From Neoroseomonas lacus (GTDB lineage: Bacteria; Pseudomonadota; Alphaproteobacteria; Acetobacterales; Acetobacteraceae): a stretch of 64,000 nucleotides of DNA. The notes beneath the pieces were generated by a model, which saw only the letters and a list, made by a program, of their open reading frames with translations, did no database searches and was not told the origin of the DNA. The position numbers were made by a program, and so were the translations under genes. The stretch spans positions 248,001 through 312,000 of the forward strand of contig NZ_BMKW01000005.1 of NCBI RefSeq assembly GCF_014644535.1, written 5' to 3'. Below are positions 61,196-64,000 of this stretch, in pieces (the first letter of the stretch is position 1; each line of letters starts with the position of its first letter).

Positions 61196-61552
61196 ATGGA
61201 CGCATTCATCTACACCCTGGTGCGGGACGCCGAGTGGCGTTTGGCGAAGGCGGCGGGCACCTATGCCGGCAGTGCCGACGATGCGCGCGACGGCTTCCTG
61301 CATTTCTCGACCGCGGCGCAACTGCGCGCGAGCGCCGCGAAGCATCGTGCCGGCGTGCCGGACCTGGTGATGGTCGAGGCCGATGCGGCGGCGCTCGGCG
61401 CGGCGCTCCGTTGGGAACCCGCGGCGGGCGGCACGCGGCCCGGCCTGTTCCCGCATCTGTATGGCGCGTTGCCGCTATCGGCGGTGACGCGCGCGGTGGC
61501 GCTGTCGCTCGATGCGGATGGCCGTCACGTCTTTCCCGACGGCTTCGCCTGA
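61196..61552 (+). CDS. DUF952 family protein
   Basis: A 118-residue small protein. FIYTLVRDAEWRLAKAAGTYAGS, DGFLHFSTAAQLRASAAKH, LVMVEADAAALGAALRWEP and FPHLYGALPLSAVTRAVAL match DUF952 (ADP-ribosyltransferase-like fold in some annotations). Function unknown. The ATG at 61196 lies 29 bp past the endolysin stop; codons 110-118 overlap the convergent EamA gene's end by 28 bp. It is probably a host gene marking the right boundary of the cassette. Confidence 0.82.
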   Translation: MDAFIYTLVRDAEWRLAKAAGTYAGSADDARDGFLHFSTAAQLRASAAKHRAGVPDLVMVEADAAALGAALRWEPAAGGTRPGLFPHLYGALPLSAVTRAVALSLDADGRHVFPDGFA

Positions 61553-62397
61553 TGGCGGCTTGCCGCCTGCTGGCTCATCAGGCAGGCGAAGACCACGATG
61601 ACCGCCCCGCCCATGGTCCAGGCGCTCGGCCAGACATGCCAGATGGCGAGGTCGAAGCCGATGGCGAAGACCAGGGCGCTGAATTCCAACGGTGCGAGGC
61701 GCGACGCCGAATCATGGCGGAAGGCGATGGCCAGGCAGAGCGTCGCCGACCCCGCCAGCAGCCCGTTCACCGCCAGCGCCGCGAGGTCGAGCGGGGAGGG
61801 TGCCACCCAGGACAGCGCCGCGAAGGGGGCGACCAGGATAAGCCCGGGCAGGGATGACCACAGGATCAGCACCGCCGCGCCGGTTTCGTGCCGCAACAGC
61901 CGGTTGATGGTCAGCACCCAGGCGTAGCAGACCGTCGCGAAAAACGCCCAGAGATAGGCGCGCACCGGCCCGCCGGCGGCGAGGCCCGGCCACATCGCCA
62001 GCATCACCCCGGCGAAGCCGAGCAGCGACCACCCCCAGACCGCCGGCCCTGTGCGTTCCTTCAGCACCAGCGCCGATAGGCCCAGCGTCATGAAAGGTGC
62101 GGTGAAGTAGACGAGGTAGGCCTCAGCCATCGGGATATCCCGCAAGGCCAGGAAGAAGCCGAATCCCGAACCGATCATCATCGCCGCGCGCGTGAGGTGC
62201 AGCCAGGGATGCGCGGTGGTCAGGCGGCCGCCAAGGCCAGGCACCACGGCGCGGCCGGCGAACAGTGCCAGCAACAGCGTCGCGTAGCGCAGGACGATGA
62301 CCTGCTCCGCCGCATAACGCCCCGACAGCAGTTTTGAATTGGCGTCGAGCAGCGAAAACAGTGCCATCGCCGCGATGATGAAGACCGGGCCCTTCAT
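61525..62397 (-). CDS. EamA / DMT-superfamily transporter
   Basis: A 290-residue protein with ten predicted transmembrane helices in two EamA halves (about 1-135 and 145-280). FIIAAMALFSLLDANSKLL and VLRYATLLLALFA start the first; the second contains TVCYAWVLTINRLL and the LEFSALVFAIGFDLAIW region. Members move amino acids or metabolites; the substrate is unknown. The frame extends far upstream antisense to pyrD, but the ATG at 62397 starts the real protein. It converges on and overlaps the DUF952 gene. Confidence 0.88.
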   Translation of the reverse strand: MKGPVFIIAAMALFSLLDANSKLLSGRYAAEQVIVLRYATLLLALFAGRAVVPGLGGRLTTAHPWLHLTRAAMMIGSGFGFFLALRDIPMAEAYLVYFTAPFMTLGLSALVLKERTGPAVWGWSLLGFAGVMLAMWPGLAAGGPVRAYLWAFFATVCYAWVLTINRLLRHETGAAVLILWSSLPGLILVAPFAALSWVAPSPLDLAALAVNGLLAGSATLCLAIAFRHDSASRLAPLEFSALVFAIGFDLAIWHVWPSAWTMGGAVIVVFACLMSQQAASRHQAKPSGKT

Positions 62398-62469
62398 GTG
62401 TGCCTCAGGCGCCGGCGCCGCCGTCCGGTGGCTTGGCTTGTGTGCCGCGCACTGTCGCATGGAGGGCGT

Positions 62470-62560
62470 CGGACCGTCCGGGCGCGGTCGCGCTGCGCGC
62501 TCCCGGCCCGATGCGGGGCATCGGACCGAAGGTCCATGGCGATGGGCGCTGGCAGCACCG
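62470..62560 (-). repeat. Covarying-hairpin repeat, copy D (reversed)
   Basis: On the minus strand CCGATGC / GCATCGG (62508-62514, 62518-62524) with a CCC loop, followed by GCCGGGAGCGCGCAGCG. It matches copies A-C in layout. It lies in the 264-bp gap between the EamA and pyrD starts, where no gene is visible. Confidence 0.55.
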
Positions 62561-62661
62561 GCGGACTTTCTTCGTGTGACCGACCGCTTCTGGCCGGCCA
62601 GCAGGTGAGGCGTCAACCGGGCTTTCCCCGGGCGGCGGACCGGGGCACAAGACGCCTCGAC

Positions 62662-63717
62662 ATGACCCCAGCCATCGCCTCCGCCCTCATGCCGCTGATG
62701 CGCGGCCTCGACGCCGAAACCGCGCATGGATTGGCGCTCAAGGCGCTGGCCGCCGGGCTGGCGGGGCGCGATACCGGCCGCGAAGACCCGGCGCTGGCAA
62801 CCGAAGCCTTCGGCCTGCGCCTGCGCAACCCGATCGGCCTCGCCGCCGGCTTCGACAAGGATGCGGTGGCGGTGGTGCCACTGATGCGGCTCGGCTTCGG
62901 CTTCGTCGAGGCCGGCACGGTCACGCCGCGCCCGCAGCCGGGCAATCCGCGCCCGCGGCTGTTCCGCCTGACCGAGGACGCGGCGGTGATCAACCGCATG
63001 GGCTTCAACAATGGCGGCCTGGATGGCTATGTCGCGCGGCTGCGCGCGCTGCCCAGGCCGCTGCCGGCCGTGTTCGGCGCCAATATCGGCATCAACAAGG
63101 AAGGCGCGGATCCCGAGCGCGATTACCCCGCGCTCTACGCCGCCGTCGCGCCGTTTGCCGACTACGTCACGGTGAATGTCTCGTCCCCGAACACGCCGGG
63201 GCTGCGCGACCTGCAGGGTGAGGAACGGCTCGCGGCCATCCTCGATGCCATCGCCGTGACGCGCGCCGGCCTGCCGCGCACGCCGCCGCTGCTGGTGAAG
63301 ATCGCGCCCGACCTGGCCGATGACGCGCTGGGGCCGATCGTGCAGGCCTGCCTGACGCGCGGCGTGGCGGGGCTGATCATCTCCAACACCACCATCGCGC
63401 GGCCGCCGCTGCGTTCGGCACATGCGACGGAAGCCGGCGGGCTGTCCGGTGCGCCGCTCTTCGCACCCTCCACCGAGGTGCTGCGCAAGGTGTACCGTAT
63501 CGCGCGCGGGCGGCTGACGCTGGTCGGCGTCGGTGGCATCGCCACGCCCGAGCAGGCCTATGCGAAGATCCGCGCCGGCGCCTCGCTGGTGCAGATGTAT
63601 ACCGGCTTCGCCTATGCCGGGCCGGTGCTGCCGCGGCGTATCGCCGATGGCCTGGCCGCGCTGCTCAGGCGCGACGGTTTCACTTCAGTCGCCGACGCCG
63701 TCGGCAAGGATGCGTGA
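62662..63717 (+). CDS. pyrD: Dihydroorotate dehydrogenase (quinone), class 2
   Basis: A 351-residue class 2 DHODH of pyrimidine synthesis, passing electrons to ubiquinone at the inner membrane. NPIGLAAGFDKDAVAV, NRMGFNNGGLD, GANIGINKEG, VTVNVSSPNTPGLRDLQG (Ser as catalytic base) and GVGGIATPEQA are all present. A short N-terminal helix pair (MTPAIASALMPLMRGL) is the membrane-association domain. The ATG at 62662 begins the real protein. The HAD gene starts within its stop (TGATG). Confidence 0.95.
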   Translation: MTPAIASALMPLMRGLDAETAHGLALKALAAGLAGRDTGREDPALATEAFGLRLRNPIGLAAGFDKDAVAVVPLMRLGFGFVEAGTVTPRPQPGNPRPRLFRLTEDAAVINRMGFNNGGLDGYVARLRALPRPLPAVFGANIGINKEGADPERDYPALYAAVAPFADYVTVNVSSPNTPGLRDLQGEERLAAILDAIAVTRAGLPRTPPLLVKIAPDLADDALGPIVQACLTRGVAGLIISNTTIARPPLRSAHATEAGGLSGAPLFAPSTEVLRKVYRIARGRLTLVGVGGIATPEQAYAKIRAGASLVQMYTGFAYAGPVLPRRIADGLAALLRRDGFTSVADAVGKDA

Positions 63718-64000
63718 TGGAAATCCTCGACGGCATCGGCACGATCGCCGACCGCTATGATGGCTATGTGCTTGACCTCTGGGGCGTGGTGCATGACGGG
63801 CGCAAGCCCTATCCCGGCGTGCCGGAGGCGCTCGCCGAACTCAAGGCGCGCGGCAAGGCGATCTGCTTCCTGACCAACGCCCCGCGCCGCGCCTGGGTGG
63901 TGGCGGGGATGCTCGATCGCATGGGGCTCGATCGCGCGCTGTATGACGGGATCATGTCCTCCGGCGAGGCGTCCTGGCGGCTGCTGACGGATCGGCGCGA
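63717..64000 (+). CDS. TIGR01459-type HAD hydrolase, 5' part
   Basis: The first 94 codons of a HAD-superfamily phosphatase, running off the right edge. DGYVLDLWGVVHDGRKP (about 15-31) is motif I with the nucleophile Asp, ICFLTNAPRR (about 49-58) is motif II, and IMSSGEASW follows. This is the pattern of TIGR01459 (class IIA, NagD-like cap) hydrolases. It overlaps pyrD by 1 bp, so the pair is co-transcribed. The remaining catalytic motifs lie outside the window. Confidence 0.87.
   Translation, partial: MEILDGIGTIADRYDGYVLDLWGVVHDGRKPYPGVPEALAELKARGKAICFLTNAPRRAWVVAGMLDRMGLDRALYDGIMSSGEASWRLLTDRR

Noticed and set aside
61525..63423. Long minus-strand frame over pyrD that would extend the EamA protein
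   Set aside because: pyrD motifs on the plus strand are complete and the EamA N-terminus begins naturally at 62397.

Overview
The window is a high-GC chromosomal segment of an alphaproteobacterium, most likely a Rhodospirillales/Acetobacteraceae member (Roseomonas-like). This is inferred from the CcrM-type GANTC methyltransferase beside rnhB, the mutY / dciA / dsbA / smc-like neighbourhood at the left end, class I LysRS, three alphaproteobacterial-type LexA boxes (GTTC-N7-GTTC) and the overall protein style. Most of it is ordinary chromosome: short operons with 1-8 bp stop/start overlaps, separated by small intergenic gaps that hold hairpins and dispersed repeats. No rRNA, tRNA or CRISPR array was seen.

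Layout. 0-8.3 kb: smc start (partial), dsbA, dciA, mutY, a membrane protein, ccrM, rnhB, a nitronate monooxygenase-like flavoprotein, and an ArsR/MFS pair. 8.3-20.2 kb: small metabolic genes, namely an ABM protein, an alpha/beta-hydrolase, a divergent DUF2239 / GIY-YIG pair, an aminotransferase / gamma-glutamyltransferase-like lipoprotein operon, a second DsbA plus an MBL-fold protein, a CDGSH protein, an aspartoacylase-like peptidase, FAH plus polysaccharide deacetylase, and a TRAP binding protein plus NeuD-like acetyltransferase. 20.2-29.4 kb: a duplicated-domain periplasmic protein, GST, ETF-QO, a cysteine-free uracil-DNA glycosylase, a lytic transglycosylase, a sterol-desaturase-like hydroxylase, a creatininase-like protein and MoaB. 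29.6-36.6 kb: an SOS-box radical SAM gene, two TIGR0428x-type glycosyltransferase genes plus HPP, a phosphoesterase, a DJ-1 family protein, a PPOX flavoprotein and asd. 37.1-46.1 kb: lysK coupled to a C-terminally truncated mprF, then ugd and a phosphomannomutase (envelope and sugar-nucleotide metabolism), an amine oxidase and a D-threonine-aldolase-like enzyme. 46.2-47.3 kb: an RTX-repeat protein with strongly uneven base composition.

47.4-61.2 kb holds the most interesting object. It is a compact podovirus-type particle cassette: a self-cleavable S24 repressor, three small genes behind a promoter carrying a LexA box, a leader with a strong intrinsic terminator, a small virion-like protein, portal, scaffold, capsid, two tail-tube/nozzle proteins, an internal-virion-like protein, tail fibre, a small acidic protein, large terminase, a membrane-anchored coiled-coil protein and a SleB-type endolysin. 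Integrase, replication, polymerase and nucleotide-metabolism genes are all absent, and codon style matches the host. It may therefore be a domesticated, DNA-damage-induced particle (gene-transfer-agent-like, or a defective prophage) rather than an autonomous phage. The right end returns to housekeeping genes: DUF952, an EamA transporter, pyrD and a HAD hydrolase (partial).

The non-coding space is rich in dispersed elements: a two-copy element with long imperfect terminal inverted repeats, a four-copy G-rich hairpin unit, a four-copy hairpin family whose stems covary, and a palindrome-bearing direct repeat.
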